From DASXAQ01 sp036406615 (lineage in GTDB: Bacteria > Actinomycetota > UBA4738): a DNA stretch of 64,000 bases. The DNA is taken from assembly GCA_036406615.1 (NCBI GenBank), contig DASXAQ010000103.1, forward strand, positions 62,001 through 126,000, in the 5' to 3' direction. Shown piece after piece: positions 24,448-33,659 of this stretch (positions are counted from its first letter, which is position 1; each line of letters starts with the position of its first letter). The position numbers and the translations under genes are program-made. The notes beneath the pieces were generated by a model. The model made no database searches. It was not told where the DNA came from and saw only the letters and a list, made by a program, of their open reading frames with translations.

Positions 24448-26043
24448 ATGGGACACGACGCGCGCGACGAACGCCGCGCCACCGACTCCGGGATCGAGGT
24501 CCGACCCCTCTACACGCCGTCCGACCTGCCGGGGTTCGATCCCGAGCGTTCGCTGGGCCGGCCCGGCCGTCCGCCGTTCACGCGGGGTGTGTACGGGTCC
24601 ATGTACCGCGGGCGCGTGTGGACGATGCGCCAGTACGCCGGCATGGGCACCGCCGCGGAGACGAACGCGAGGTTCCGCTACCTGCTGGAGCGCGGGCAGA
24701 CCGGCCTGTCCATCGCGTTCGACCTGCCGACGCAGATGGGCTATGACTCGGACCACCCGCGCGCCGAGGGCGAGGTCGGCAAGACCGGCGTGGCGATCGA
24801 CAGCATCGACGACATGCGCCGGCTGCTCGATGGCATCCCGCTCGAGAACGTGACGACGTCGATGACGATCAACGCCACTGCGCCGGTCCTGCTGCTGCTG
24901 TACGAGCTGGTGGCTGAGGAACAGGGCGTGGCCGCCGCGGCGCTCGGCGGAACCGTGCAGAACGACCTGCTGAAGGAGTATGCGGCGCGCGGCACGTACA
25001 TCTACCCGCCGAAGCCGTCGATGCGGATCATCACCGACCTGTTCGCCTACTGCCGCGAGCGGATGCCGAAGTGGAACACGATCTCGATCTCCGGGTACCA
25101 CATGCGGGAGGCGGGAGCGACCGCCGTGCAGGAGGTGGCGTTCACGCTGTCGAACGCGATCTCGTACGTGCGCGCGGCCGTGGACGCCGGGCTGGCCGTC
25201 GACGAGTTCGCCCCACGATTGTCGTTCTTCTTCGCGTGCCATCAGAACTTCTTCGAGGAAGTCGCCAAGTTCCGGGCGGCGCGGCGGATGTGGCACCGCA
25301 TCATGACCGAACGGTTCGGCGCGACGGACCCGCGCAGCGCGATGCTGCGGTTCCACACGCAGACGGGCGGCGCGACGCTGACCGCCCAGCAGCCAGAGAA
25401 CAACATCGTGCGCACGGCGCTGGAGGCCCTGGCGGCCGTGCTCGGCGGTACGCAATCGCTGCACACCAACTCGTTCGACGAGGCGCTGTCGCTGCCGACC
25501 GAGCGCGCCGCGACGATCGCGCTTCGCACGCAGCAGGTGATGGCCTTCGAGACGGGCGTGGCCGACACCGTCGATCCGCTCGGGGGCGCGTACTTCGTCG
25601 AGGCGCTCACCGACGAGGTCGAGGCGCGCGCGTGGGAGTACGTCGACAAGATCGACGGGATGGGCGGCAGCGTGGCGGCGATCGAGGCCTGGTGGATCCA
25701 GGACGAGATCGCCGAGTCGGCGTTCCGGATCCAGCAGGCGGTGGAGTCGGGCGAGCGCGTCGTCGTGGGCGTCAACCGGTTCGAGGAGTCCGGCGCCGCG
25801 CCTCCGGAGCTGCAGCGGATCGACGAGTCGGAGGTGGCGTCGCAGGTCGAACGCGTGCGCGCGCTTCGGGCCGCGCGCGACCAGGCGGCCGTGGACGCCG
25901 CCCTGGCACAGATCGCCGACGCCGCGAGAGGCGCGGGCAACCTGCTGATCCCCATGCGAGAGGCGTTGCGGGCCAGGGCGACGCTCGGCGAGGTCTCGGA
26001 CGCGCTTCGGGCCGTGTTCGGCACCCACGACCCCGGCCGCTGA
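24448..26043 (+). CDS. Methylmalonyl-CoA mutase, large (catalytic) subunit
   Basis: 531 residues, covering only the TIM-barrel substrate-binding half of B12-dependent acyl-CoA mutases; the cobalamin-binding domain is absent and must be a separate small subunit. Motifs include GVYGSMYRGRVWTMRQYAG, GLSIAFDLPTQMGYDSDHPR, GGTVQNDLLKEYAARGTYIY and LHTNSFDEALSLPTE. Tyr63 and Arg181 occupy the positions known as Tyr89 and Arg207 in the Propionibacterium enzyme. Isobutyryl-CoA mutases have Phe and Gln there, so methylmalonyl-CoA is the likely substrate. The enzyme makes succinyl-CoA. No small-subunit or MeaB chaperone gene is in the window. Confidence 0.9.
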   Translation: MGHDARDERRATDSGIEVRPLYTPSDLPGFDPERSLGRPGRPPFTRGVYGSMYRGRVWTMRQYAGMGTAAETNARFRYLLERGQTGLSIAFDLPTQMGYDSDHPRAEGEVGKTGVAIDSIDDMRRLLDGIPLENVTTSMTINATAPVLLLLYELVAEEQGVAAAALGGTVQNDLLKEYAARGTYIYPPKPSMRIITDLFAYCRERMPKWNTISISGYHMREAGATAVQEVAFTLSNAISYVRAAVDAGLAVDEFAPRLSFFFACHQNFFEEVAKFRAARRMWHRIMTERFGATDPRSAMLRFHTQTGGATLTAQQPENNIVRTALEALAAVLGGTQSLHTNSFDEALSLPTERAATIALRTQQVMAFETGVADTVDPLGGAYFVEALTDEVEARAWEYVDKIDGMGGSVAAIEAWWIQDEIAESAFRIQQAVESGERVVVGVNRFEESGAAPPELQRIDESEVASQVERVRALRAARDQAAVDAALAQIADAARGAGNLLIPMREALRARATLGEVSDALRAVFGTHDPGR

Positions 26044-26086
26044 TCCCCGGCGATCGATTCGCAGCCCCCGGTCCGGGCCGCCCCTG

Positions 26087-26092
26087 TAGTCT
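26087..26092 (+). promoter_or_regulatory. -10 box of the F420:NADPH oxidoreductase gene
   Basis: TAGTCT lies 9 bases before the ATG at 26102, with no ribosome-binding site; leaderless transcription is likely. Confidence 0.4.
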
Positions 26093-26101
26093 CTGCACCC
26101 G

Positions 26102-26821
26102 ATGGCGATCGCGATCGTGGGCGGGACCGGGGATGAGGGCTTCGGCCTGGCGCTTCGGCTGGCCCGTGCCGGCGAGGACGTGATCATCGGCTCCCGGGCA
26201 CAGGACCGTGCCGCCGCCGCCGCGCAGAAGGCCGAGGGGATCCTGGGTTCGGACGTCACGGTCCGCGGCATGGAGAACCCCGAGGCCGTCGCCGGGGCCG
26301 AGGTCGTGTTCGTCACGGTCCCGTTCGGCGGCCAGGCCGACACGTACCGGGGGCTGAAGGACGCATGGCCGGCCGGGACGGTCATCTGCGACTGCACCTC
26401 GCCGCTGGCCACGGCCGTCGGCGGCCGCGCGTGGCAGGTCATCACGCCGTGGCACGGCTCGGCGGCCGAACAGGCCAAGGCCCTGCTGCCACCGGGCGCC
26501 CGGCTCGTGTCCGGGTTCCAAACCGTGTCCGGCGAGGCGCTGCAGGAGCTCGACCGCCCGATGCAGGGCGACGTGCTGCTGTGCGGCGCCGAGGCCGAGG
26601 CCAAGGCGACGGTCGGGGCGCTGGTCGAACGGATCCCCGAGCTGCACTGGGTCGACGGCGGGCCGCTGTCGATGGCCCGCATCGTGGAGACGTTCACCGC
26701 GGTGCTCGTGCAGGTCAACCGCAACTACGGCATCCGCGAGACGGGGGTCGCGTTCACCGGCCGCGAAGCGTGGGGCGCGCCGCCGCCGAAGCAGGCCCGT
26801 GGCGGGGGAGCGGATGCATAG
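26102..26821 (+). CDS. npdG: F420H2:NADP+ oxidoreductase (NADPH-dependent F420 reductase)
   Basis: 239 residues. The N-terminal Rossmann motif is IAIVGGTGDEGFGLALRLA, then VIIGSRAQDRA with the NADPH 2'-phosphate-binding Ser-Arg. VVFVTVPFGGQADT and SGFQTVSGEALQEL are characteristic of Fno/NpdG. It transfers hydride between NADPH and coenzyme F420, supplying reduced F420 for LLM-type enzymes such as the one at 53008-53979. The stop overlaps the next gene by eight bases. Confidence 0.9.
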   Translation: MAIAIVGGTGDEGFGLALRLARAGEDVIIGSRAQDRAAAAAQKAEGILGSDVTVRGMENPEAVAGAEVVFVTVPFGGQADTYRGLKDAWPAGTVICDCTSPLATAVGGRAWQVITPWHGSAAEQAKALLPPGARLVSGFQTVSGEALQELDRPMQGDVLLCGAEAEAKATVGALVERIPELHWVDGGPLSMARIVETFTAVLVQVNRNYGIRETGVAFTGREAWGAPPPKQARGGGADA

Positions 26822-27689
26822 GGAAGGCCGGCTGGTCGACCTTCCCGACGCTCGGCTGCACATCCTGGACAGCGGTCAACACGACGGCTATCCGTTGTTC
26901 GCGCTGCACGGCGGCCCCGGCTTGGATCACCACGAGTTCGGCGACTACCTGGACCCGCTCACCGATCGCGGCGTCCGGCTGATCCTGGTCGACCAGCGAT
27001 CGCAGGGCCGCTCGCCGGCGACGCCCGAGTCGACGTGGACGCTGGAGAAGATGGCGGACGACATCTGCTTCCTGGCGCAGGCGCTCGGATTGGACCGGTA
27101 CGCGGTGCTCGGGCACTCGTTCGGTGCGTTCGTCGCGCTGCAGCAGGCGGTCGACTTCCCGGGGATGGCGACCCAGACGATCGTGTCCGGCGGGGTGCCT
27201 TCGTCCTCGTATCTGGCTGCGGTGGAGGCCAATCTGGCGGCGATCGAGCCTGCGGAGCTTCGCGAGCGCATCGCGGCATCGTGGGAACGCGAGGCGTCGG
27301 CGCAAACGTCCGACGACGTGCTCGAGCTGTTGCACGACCAGCTCCTGTTCTTCTTCGCCGACCTGAAGGACCCCCGCGCCGAGGCATACTTCGATCAGTG
27401 GCTGACGAAGGGCGTGTACGCGCCCGACGTCCTGCGCTCGTTCGCGGTGCGCGACTACGGCGGGATCGAGGTTGCGGACCGCCTCGGCGACGTGCCGCAG
27501 CGCGTGCTGGTCCTGACCGGGCGCCACGACCGAGTGTGCACGGTCGAAGCGGCCGAGGCGATCGCCAACGGCGTGCCGAACGGCGAGCTCGTGGTGTTCG
27601 AGGCAAGCGGTCACTCGGCGTTCATCGAGGAGCACGACGCGTACGTGGACGCCGTCGCCGAGTTCCTGGATCGAACCTCGCCCCGGTAA
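26814..27689 (+). CDS. Alpha/beta-hydrolase, proline-iminopeptidase-like
   Basis: 291 residues. FALHGGPGLDHHEF carries the HGGP oxyanion motif of proline iminopeptidases. LVDQRSQGRS resembles their DQRGxGxS motif. GHSFGAFVALQQAV contains the nucleophile Ser. TGRHDRVCTVEAA gives the catalytic Asp and EASGHSAFIEEHD the His. These enzymes release N-terminal Pro or hydrolyse related amides and esters; the true substrate is unknown. The ATG at 26814 follows GGGGGAG and is preferred to GTG 26799. The overlap with npdG implies one transcript. Confidence 0.8.
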   Translation: MHREGRLVDLPDARLHILDSGQHDGYPLFALHGGPGLDHHEFGDYLDPLTDRGVRLILVDQRSQGRSPATPESTWTLEKMADDICFLAQALGLDRYAVLGHSFGAFVALQQAVDFPGMATQTIVSGGVPSSSYLAAVEANLAAIEPAELRERIAASWEREASAQTSDDVLELLHDQLLFFFADLKDPRAEAYFDQWLTKGVYAPDVLRSFAVRDYGGIEVADRLGDVPQRVLVLTGRHDRVCTVEAAEAIANGVPNGELVVFEASGHSAFIEEHDAYVDAVAEFLDRTSPR

Positions 27690-27695
27690 GGGCGG

Positions 27696-29426
27696 CTACT
27701 CGATGACGGCCAGCGTCTGACCCGCCTGGACGACGTCGCCGGCCTTCACCAGGACGTCGGCGACCGTGCCCTGCAGCGGCGCTGGGATGTGGTTCTCCAT
27801 CTTCATGGCCTCGAGGATGCAGACGATGTCGCCCGCGCCGATCGCCTGGCCGTTCTCGACCAGCACTTTCAGGATCGTGCCCTGCATCGGCGCCTCGATC
27901 ACCTTGCCCCCGTCGGCGCCGGCGCCGCTCGTGGACGCGGGCGGCGAGGGGGCGGTCCGCATCGCATCGCCCCAGAGCTTCACCGGGATCCGGTGCCCAT
28001 CCACCTCGACCATCAGCCGAACGGTCTGCGCGGCCGGCGCTGCCGCGGCTGCAGCTGCGGCGCCTTCGGGCGAAGCGAAGCGTCCCGCCTCCAGCGCCTC
28101 CTCGACCCACTTCGTGTGGACGGTGCCCGTGCGGAACTCCTCGGAATCCAGCGCCCACTCGTGGAACGGGATCGTCGAGGGGATGCCTTCGAGATCCAGC
28201 TCGCGCAGCGCCCGCAGCATCCGACGGCGCGCGAGCTCGCGGGTCTCCGCCCACACGATGAGCTTGCCGAACAGCGAGTCGTAGTTGCCGGCGACGGCGC
28301 GGCCCTGCGTCACGCCCGCGTCCAGCCGGACGAACGAGCCGCCGGGTCGGTCCAGCCGAGTCACCAGTCCCGGCGACGGCAGGAAGTCGCGGTACGGGTC
28401 TTCGGCGTTCAGCCGGCACTCGATGGCGTGCCCGCGGCTCGCGGGCTGGAGGTCGACCTCCTCGCCGAGGGCGACCCGGATCTGGTGGCGCACCAGGTCG
28501 AGCTGCGTGACCATCTCGGTCACCGGGTGTTCGACCTGCAGGCGCGCGTTCACCTCCATGAAGTAGAAGGAGCCTCCGGGCTCGACCAGGAACTCGACCG
28601 TGCCGGCGTTCACGTACCCGGCCTCCCGCGCGATGCTGGTCGCGGCCTCGCCGATGCGCGCGCGCAGCGCCTCGTCGACGACCGGCGACGGCGCCTCCTC
28701 GACCAGCTTCTGGTAGCGCCGCTGCATCGAACAGTCGCGCTCGCCGAGGAACGAGATGTGCCCGTGCGCGTCTGCCAGGATCTGGGCCTCGACGTGGTGC
28801 GCGCGCGCGATGTAGCGCTCCAGGTAGACCTCGGGGCGGCCGAAGTACGCCTTCGCCTCGCGGGCGGAACGCTCGACGGCCTCGTCCAGGTCGTCGGCCG
28901 CCTCGACCAATCGCATGCCCTTGCCGCCGCCGCCGAACGCGGCCTTGACCACCAGGGGGAAGCCGATGCGCTCCGCCTCGGCGCGGGCCTGCGCGGCATC
29001 GACCGGGCCGTCGGTGCCCGGTACCACCGGCGCGCCGGCGCGGACCGCCGTGCGCCGAGCTTCGGCCTTGTCGCCGAGCATCTCCATCGCCCGCGGGGGC
29101 GGTCCGATGAACGTCATACCGGCGTCGGCGACGGCGCGGGCGAAGTCGGCGTTCTCGGCCAGGAACCCGTAGCCGGGGTGGACCATCGTCGCCCGGCCCT
29201 TGGCCGCGGCCTCCAGGAGTCGTTCGACGTTCAGGTACGACTCGGCCGGGGCGGCCGGCCCCAGGAAGTACGCCTCGTCGGCCTCCTCGACGTGCAGCGC
29301 GTCGCGGTCGACCTCCGAGTAGACGGCGATGCTGGGGATGTCCAGCTCGCGGCAGGTTCGAAACACGCGGACGGCGATCTCGCCCCGGTTGGCGACCAGG
29401 ATGCGTGGACCCGTCGTGTCGCTCAC
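27696..29426 (-). CDS. Acyl-CoA carboxylase alpha subunit (biotin carboxylase plus biotin carrier domain)
   Basis: 576 residues. The biotin carboxylase part (1-450) has ILVANRGEIAVRVFRTCREL, the ATP-grasp loop KAAFGGGGKGMRLV, ERDCSMQRRYQKLVEEAPSP, and MEVNARLQVEHPVTE with the catalytic Glu and Arg. An Ala-rich linker (about 450-465) leads to a carrier domain with EAMKMEN, whose biotinylated Lys is residue 542. This is the actinobacterial AccA/PccA arrangement. It probably works with the carboxyltransferase at 41281-42930. It is divergent from a biotin ligase gene across 90 bases. The start is GTG after an AAGGTGG site. Confidence 0.95.
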   Translation of the reverse strand: MSDTTGPRILVANRGEIAVRVFRTCRELDIPSIAVYSEVDRDALHVEEADEAYFLGPAAPAESYLNVERLLEAAAKGRATMVHPGYGFLAENADFARAVADAGMTFIGPPPRAMEMLGDKAEARRTAVRAGAPVVPGTDGPVDAAQARAEAERIGFPLVVKAAFGGGGKGMRLVEAADDLDEAVERSAREAKAYFGRPEVYLERYIARAHHVEAQILADAHGHISFLGERDCSMQRRYQKLVEEAPSPVVDEALRARIGEAATSIAREAGYVNAGTVEFLVEPGGSFYFMEVNARLQVEHPVTEMVTQLDLVRHQIRVALGEEVDLQPASRGHAIECRLNAEDPYRDFLPSPGLVTRLDRPGGSFVRLDAGVTQGRAVAGNYDSLFGKLIVWAETRELARRRMLRALRELDLEGIPSTIPFHEWALDSEEFRTGTVHTKWVEEALEAGRFASPEGAAAAAAAAPAAQTVRLMVEVDGHRIPVKLWGDAMRTAPSPPASTSGAGADGGKVIEAPMQGTILKVLVENGQAIGAGDIVCILEAMKMENHIPAPLQGTVADVLVKAGDVVQAGQTLAVIE

Positions 29427-29449
29427 CTCGCCACCTTCGTCATGCCTGA

Positions 29450-29455
29450 CATAAT
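29450..29455 (+). promoter_or_regulatory. -10 box in the biotin carboxylase / biotin ligase divergent region
   Basis: CATAAT on the plus strand (5 of 6 to consensus) precedes birA by about 60 bases. The same AT-rich spot read on the minus strand offers TTATGT for the carboxylase gene, so the two promoters overlap back to back. No -35 box is clear. Confidence 0.4.
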
Positions 29456-29516
29456 CCCGCCGTCACGCGAACCTGGACGCGACCGTGACCGAGGCCGGAG
29501 GCCGGAGGCCGATCAC

Positions 29517-30302
29517 GTGCTGACGCAGCATACCGTCGCCGACGCGGCCCGAGCCGCCGGCCTTCCCGTCCCGATTCGCTTCCTTCCGGTCACCGGGTCG
29601 ACGAACGACGACGTGCTCGACATGGCCCACGCGGGGGCGCCCGAGTGGACGGTGATGGTGGCGGCACGGCAGGAGTCGGGCCGCGGCCGGCTCGGTCGAA
29701 CGTGGTCGTCGCCGCCCGGTACGTCGCTGGCCGTCTCGGTGCTGCTTCGTCCGTCGATGCTCGCCGCGGATGCGCCGCTGCTCGGGTTGATGGCGGCGGT
29801 GTGCATGGCCGAGGCCTGCGCGGACGCGTGCGGCGTGACGGTTCGCAGCAAGTGGCCGAACGATCTGACCGTGGGGGACCGGAAGGTCGGCGGCATCCTG
29901 CCCGAGGCGCAGATGGATGGGCCGGCGGTGACCTACGCGGTCATCGGCGCGGGGGTCAACGTCGGGCAAGGGCGCGACGACTTTGCGTCGGAGTTTCGCG
30001 AGACTGCGACGAGCCTGGCGGCCGAGGGAGGCAAGGCCGACGCGACCGGCCTGTTGGCGGAGTTCCTGGTTCGAATGCGGCGCGCTTACACGCCGGCCGA
30101 TTCGAGCTTCGGCACGCAGGTCGTCGGCGCATACCGTCGCCTCTGCGCGACGCTCGGCCAAACGGTGCGCGCCACGACCACCGACGGCCACACGATCGAG
30201 GGCGAAGCCGTCGACATCGGCCCGGCCGGCCACCTCATGATCCGAACCGCCTCCGGCGCGCTGGAGTCCGTCGGCTTCGGCGAGGTGCAACTCCTTCGGT
30301 AG
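29517..30302 (+). CDS. birA: Biotin--[acetyl-CoA-carboxylase] ligase
   Basis: 261 residues. STNDDVLDMA, ARQESGRGRLGRTWSSPPGT (the adenylate-binding loop), SKWPNDLTVGDRKVGGIL and VIGAGVNVGQG are all BirA signatures, and a C-terminal SH3-like domain follows. There is no N-terminal winged helix, so it is a pure ligase, not an autoregulator. It attaches biotin to carrier domains such as the one encoded divergently next door. The GTG at 29517 has GGAGG 8 bases upstream. Confidence 0.93.
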   Translation: MLTQHTVADAARAAGLPVPIRFLPVTGSTNDDVLDMAHAGAPEWTVMVAARQESGRGRLGRTWSSPPGTSLAVSVLLRPSMLAADAPLLGLMAAVCMAEACADACGVTVRSKWPNDLTVGDRKVGGILPEAQMDGPAVTYAVIGAGVNVGQGRDDFASEFRETATSLAAEGGKADATGLLAEFLVRMRRAYTPADSSFGTQVVGAYRRLCATLGQTVRATTTDGHTIEGEAVDIGPAGHLMIRTASGALESVGFGEVQLLR

Positions 30303-30373
30303 CGGAGTGGGCTCGGCGGCCCAGTGGGGATCCTGAGAACGGCGCGTTGGTTGCCGGGACCTTCCGCGCGGGA

Positions 30374-30379
30374 TAGCGT
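30374..30379 (+). promoter_or_regulatory. -10 box of the PH-domain gene (leaderless)
   Basis: TAGCGT is followed by 6 bases and the ATG at 30386; no ribosome-binding site is present. Confidence 0.35.
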
Positions 30380-30385
30380 TCGGCC

Positions 30386-31081
30386 ATGGCCTTCCCGCGA
30401 CGCCTCCTCGCGCCGGGCGAGGATATCGTCCTCGACCTTCGTCCCCACTGGATCTCGGTCTTCGTATCGGGCCTCGAGGCTGTCGCCGCGCTCGTCGTCT
30501 ACGTGATCCTGCTGCTGAACGTCCCCGACTCGTGGGCGCCGTGGGTTCGCTGGCTGCTGTTCATCGTGCTGGCGTTGATCCTGATCCTCACCCTGGGGCG
30601 AAAGCTGATCGGGTGGGCGACGTCGCACTTCGTCGTGACGACCGAACGCGTGATCCACCGCTCGGGCTGGCTGGCGAAGCAGTCGATGGAGATCCCGGTT
30701 GACCGCATCAGCGACGTGAAGTTCGGTCAATCGATCTTCGAGCGGCTCGTCGGCGCGGGGAACCTCACGATCGAATCCGCGGGGGAGTTCGGCCAGCAGA
30801 AGTTCGACTACATCATGCATCCCGAGCGGGTGCAGAAGACGATCTACGAACAGTCGCGCCGCGCGCGGGATTCGGGGCAGTCCCCGCCCGCACAGGCGCC
30901 GCCGTCGCCCGCCCCGCCCTCCACCCCGGCGCCGTCGTCCACGCCCACGATCACGCGCGTCCAGCCGCCCTCGGGCATGATCGCCGACGAGCTGGCCAAG
31001 CTCGACGAGTTGCGCAAGCAAGGGGTGCTGTCGGAGGAGGAGTTCCAGCGGCAGAAGGCTCGCCTGCTGGACCAGCGCTGA
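30386..31081 (+). CDS. Membrane protein with bacterial PH domain and C-terminal SHOCT domain
   Basis: 231 residues. Two membrane segments (about 28-45 and 55-75) precede a bPH_2 domain: TSHFVVTTERVIHRSGWLAK, then MEIPVDRISDVKFGQSIFER. A Pro-rich linker (about 170-195) leads to a SHOCT motif, IADELAKLDELRKQGVLSEE followed by EFQRQKARLLD. SHOCT modules are thought to mediate oligomerisation; the role of the whole protein is unknown. It follows birA by 83 bases and has its own promoter. Confidence 0.82.
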   Translation: MAFPRRLLAPGEDIVLDLRPHWISVFVSGLEAVAALVVYVILLLNVPDSWAPWVRWLLFIVLALILILTLGRKLIGWATSHFVVTTERVIHRSGWLAKQSMEIPVDRISDVKFGQSIFERLVGAGNLTIESAGEFGQQKFDYIMHPERVQKTIYEQSRRARDSGQSPPAQAPPSPAPPSTPAPSSTPTITRVQPPSGMIADELAKLDELRKQGVLSEEEFQRQKARLLDQR

Positions 31082-31138
31082 CTCCACCCCGTCCGGCCAC
31101 GTCGAACCCGGTTCCCGGCCGCCTCCCCCGCGACGGGC

Positions 31139-31144
31139 TACCCT
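31139..31144 (+). promoter_or_regulatory. -10 box of acyl-CoA dehydrogenase gene (leaderless)
   Basis: TACCCT is followed by exactly 7 bases and the GTG at 31152, with no ribosome-binding site. Confidence 0.5.
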
Positions 31145-31151
31145 GTAGTCC

Positions 31152-32321
31152 GTGGACTTCGACTTCACCGACGAGCAGCAGGACTTTCGCGCGGCCGTCC
31201 GCGACTTCGCCGACGAGGTCATCCGCCCCCGCGCCGAGGAGATGGACCGCCTCGGCGAACTCCCGATGGACATCGTCAAGCAGATGGGGGAGATGGGCCT
31301 GTTCGGCCTGCCGTTCCCAGAGGAGTACGGCGGCCAGGGCGCGGACTTCACGACGTTCTGCGTCGCGGTCGAGGAGCTGGCCCGCGTCGACTCGTCGATG
31401 GCGATCACGCTCGAGGCCGCCGTCGGCCTCGGCGCGAACCCGATCTTCCACTTCGGGACCGAGGAGCAGAAGCAACAGTGGCTGGTCCCGATGTGCCGCG
31501 GCGAGATCCTGGGCGCGTTCGGGCTGACCGAGCCGGGCGGCGGGTCCGACGCCGGTTCCACGCGCACTTCCGGGCGGCTGGAAAACGGCGAGTGGGTCAT
31601 CAACGGCTCGAAGGCGTTCATCACGAACTCCGGCACCGAGATCTCGAAGATGGTCACCGTGACCGCCGTGACCGGCGAGGCCGAGGGCGGCCGGGGCCAC
31701 AAGCAGATCTCGGCGATCATCGTGCCCGCGGGCACGCCCGGCTTCGAGGTGGCCGCGTCGTACCGCAAGGTCGGGTGGCACGCGTCCGATACGCACGAGC
31801 TGTCGTTCATCGACTGCCGCGTGCCGGAGGCGAACCTGCTCGGCGAACGCGGCGCCGGCTACGCGCAGTTCCTGCAGACGCTGGACGACGGGCGCATCGC
31901 AGTCGCGGCCATGGCGACCGGCCTGGCCCAGGGGTGCCTGGAGGAATCGTTGCGCTACGCGAACCAGCGCCACGCGTTCGGCCGGCCGATCGGAGGGTTC
32001 CAGGCACTGCAGTTCAAGATCGCCGACATCCGGGTGGGGGTGGACACCTCGCGCCTGGCGACCTACCGAGCCGCGTGGCTTCGCGATCAGGGCCGTCCGT
32101 ACAAGGCGGAGGCGGCGGTCGCGAAGCTGTACGCGAGCGAGGTTGCGGTGGAGGCCGCACGACAGGCCGTCCAGATCCACGGGGCGTACGGGTTCATGGA
32201 GGAGTTCCCCGTGGGCCGGCACTACCGCGACGCCAAGGCCCTGGAGATCGGGGAGGGCACCAGCGAGATCATGCGCTGGATCATCGCCCGTGACCTGGGG
32301 CTTCCCGAAGACCCGGCCTGA
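31152..32321 (+). CDS. Acyl-CoA dehydrogenase (short/branched-chain type)
   Basis: 389 residues. FTDEQQDFRAAVRDFADEVI is the helical N-domain. GAFGLTEPGGGSDAGSTRT and WVINGSKAFITNSG are the FAD-binding signatures. RHAFGRPIGGFQALQFKIAD and the C-terminal VQIHGAYGFMEEFPVGRHYR match the second signature. The catalytic Glu should lie in EIGEGTSEIMRWIIAR. The enzyme forms the alpha-beta double bond of an acyl-CoA and passes electrons to ETF. Chain-length preference is not readable. It probably forms a monocistronic unit. Confidence 0.93.
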   Translation: MDFDFTDEQQDFRAAVRDFADEVIRPRAEEMDRLGELPMDIVKQMGEMGLFGLPFPEEYGGQGADFTTFCVAVEELARVDSSMAITLEAAVGLGANPIFHFGTEEQKQQWLVPMCRGEILGAFGLTEPGGGSDAGSTRTSGRLENGEWVINGSKAFITNSGTEISKMVTVTAVTGEAEGGRGHKQISAIIVPAGTPGFEVAASYRKVGWHASDTHELSFIDCRVPEANLLGERGAGYAQFLQTLDDGRIAVAAMATGLAQGCLEESLRYANQRHAFGRPIGGFQALQFKIADIRVGVDTSRLATYRAAWLRDQGRPYKAEAAVAKLYASEVAVEAARQAVQIHGAYGFMEEFPVGRHYRDAKALEIGEGTSEIMRWIIARDLGLPEDPA

Positions 32322-32392
32322 GCCCTTGACCCCCGCCCCGGGGGTGCCGAGATATCTGGGAGTGCTTGTAATGCCCCATTTCGGCCCTCAGG

Positions 32393-33610
32393 ATGGATCC
32401 GGTGCTCGGTGACCCGCGTGCCGCCTCGCCCGCGCCCTCGCGTGGCGTGAAGAGGCGGCCACTTCCCAACGGGGCTCGCGCGGCAGTGGTGCTCGCCGCG
32501 GTGTTCGTGCTGACCGCCTCGCTGACGCTGCCCGGCCGCGCCGACACGGGCTCGCAACTGGCAAGCGCCCAGGCGAAGCTCAACAAGCTCATCTCGCAGA
32601 TCGAGGCCGCGACGAAAGCCAAGGACGCGTTGCAGGTGCAGCTGAACGCCCTGGCGAAGCAGATGAGCGCCATGCAGGTCCAGATCGAGCAGGTCGCGAC
32701 CCAGATCGCGCAGACCCAGCACGACATCGACGTGACCCTGACGCAGATCCAGGCGCAGCAGGGCGTGCTGGACCAGCGCGCGAGGCTCGTCTACGAGGCC
32801 GGCCCGGCGAGCACGCTCGAGTTCCTGCTCTCGTCCCAGTCCATGGGCGACCTGTCGGACCGGCTCCAGATCGTCGACGCGGCGGCCGCCAGCGACGAGG
32901 ACATCATCCAGCAGCTCCAGGACCTCGAGAACGGGCTGAACGCCAAGCAGCAGACGCTCCAGTCGCAACAGGCCGTCTTCGCGGGTCGCCAGAAGAAGCT
33001 GCAGTCGGCGCAGAACAAGCTGCAGACGCAGTGGAACCAGCAGAACGCGATCGTCACGCAGCTGGCCACCGACCGGCAGAAGGCCGAGTCGCTGGTCGCG
33101 AAGCTGAAGAAGAAGCAGGCGGCCGAGCTGGCCGCCGCGTTCGGCGGCAGCAGCGGCCCCGCGATCGGCGGCGTGTTCGTCACGTGCCCGGTGCGCGGGC
33201 CCCACGCCTACTCGGACGACTTCGGCGCGCCGCGCTACACGACCAACCCGCCACACCCGCACGGCGGCAACGACATCTTCGCGCCGCGCGGCACGCCCGT
33301 CGTGGCGCCGTTCGACGGCACCGCCGTCAACGGGTCGGGCGGCCTCGGCGGACTGGCCGTCAATGTGTACGGGGCGCTCGGCTACGTCTACAACGCGCAC
33401 CTCGACCGCATCGGCACGCTCGGGCCCGTCACCGCCGGCACCGTGATCGGCTGGGTGGGCAACACGGGCGACGCGGCCGGCGGCGCGACGCACGATCACT
33501 TCGAGTTCCACCCGAGCGTGATCCCGCCGCACCCGTGGAAGAGCCCGTACGGCTACCGCGTGGTCGGGACCGGGATCGACCCGTACCCGTACCTGAACTC
33601 GGTCTGCTGA
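32393..33610 (+). CDS. Exported M23 metallopeptidase with long coiled coil
   Basis: 405 residues: signal peptide around 24-50 (AAVVLAAVFVLTASLTLPGRA), then an extended Gln/Ala-rich coiled coil (about 52-245), then an M23 (LytM) domain. Zinc motifs are intact: HPHGGNDIFAPRG (HxxxD) and THDHFEFHP (HxH). Such EnvC/RipA-like proteins cut or regulate cutting of peptidoglycan cross-links. The ATG at 32393 has only a weak CAGG upstream. A paralogue with the same layout lies at 35263-36423, with an S53 protease between them. A perfect 13-bp hairpin follows. Confidence 0.87.
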   Translation: MDPVLGDPRAASPAPSRGVKRRPLPNGARAAVVLAAVFVLTASLTLPGRADTGSQLASAQAKLNKLISQIEAATKAKDALQVQLNALAKQMSAMQVQIEQVATQIAQTQHDIDVTLTQIQAQQGVLDQRARLVYEAGPASTLEFLLSSQSMGDLSDRLQIVDAAAASDEDIIQQLQDLENGLNAKQQTLQSQQAVFAGRQKKLQSAQNKLQTQWNQQNAIVTQLATDRQKAESLVAKLKKKQAAELAAAFGGSSGPAIGGVFVTCPVRGPHAYSDDFGAPRYTTNPPHPHGGNDIFAPRGTPVVAPFDGTAVNGSGGLGGLAVNVYGALGYVYNAHLDRIGTLGPVTAGTVIGWVGNTGDAAGGATHDHFEFHPSVIPPHPWKSPYGYRVVGTGIDPYPYLNSVC

Positions 33611-33659
33611 GCGTCGCTCCGGCGAGCTTCCCGGGGGGCCGCGGATCCCCCAACGCGAA

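Noticed and set aside
27789..30302. An 837-codon ORF on the plus strand that starts antisense to the biotin carboxylase
   Set aside because: Only its last 261 codons (from 29517) are real and encode BirA; the first two thirds are the GC-rich shadow of the biotin carboxylase gene.
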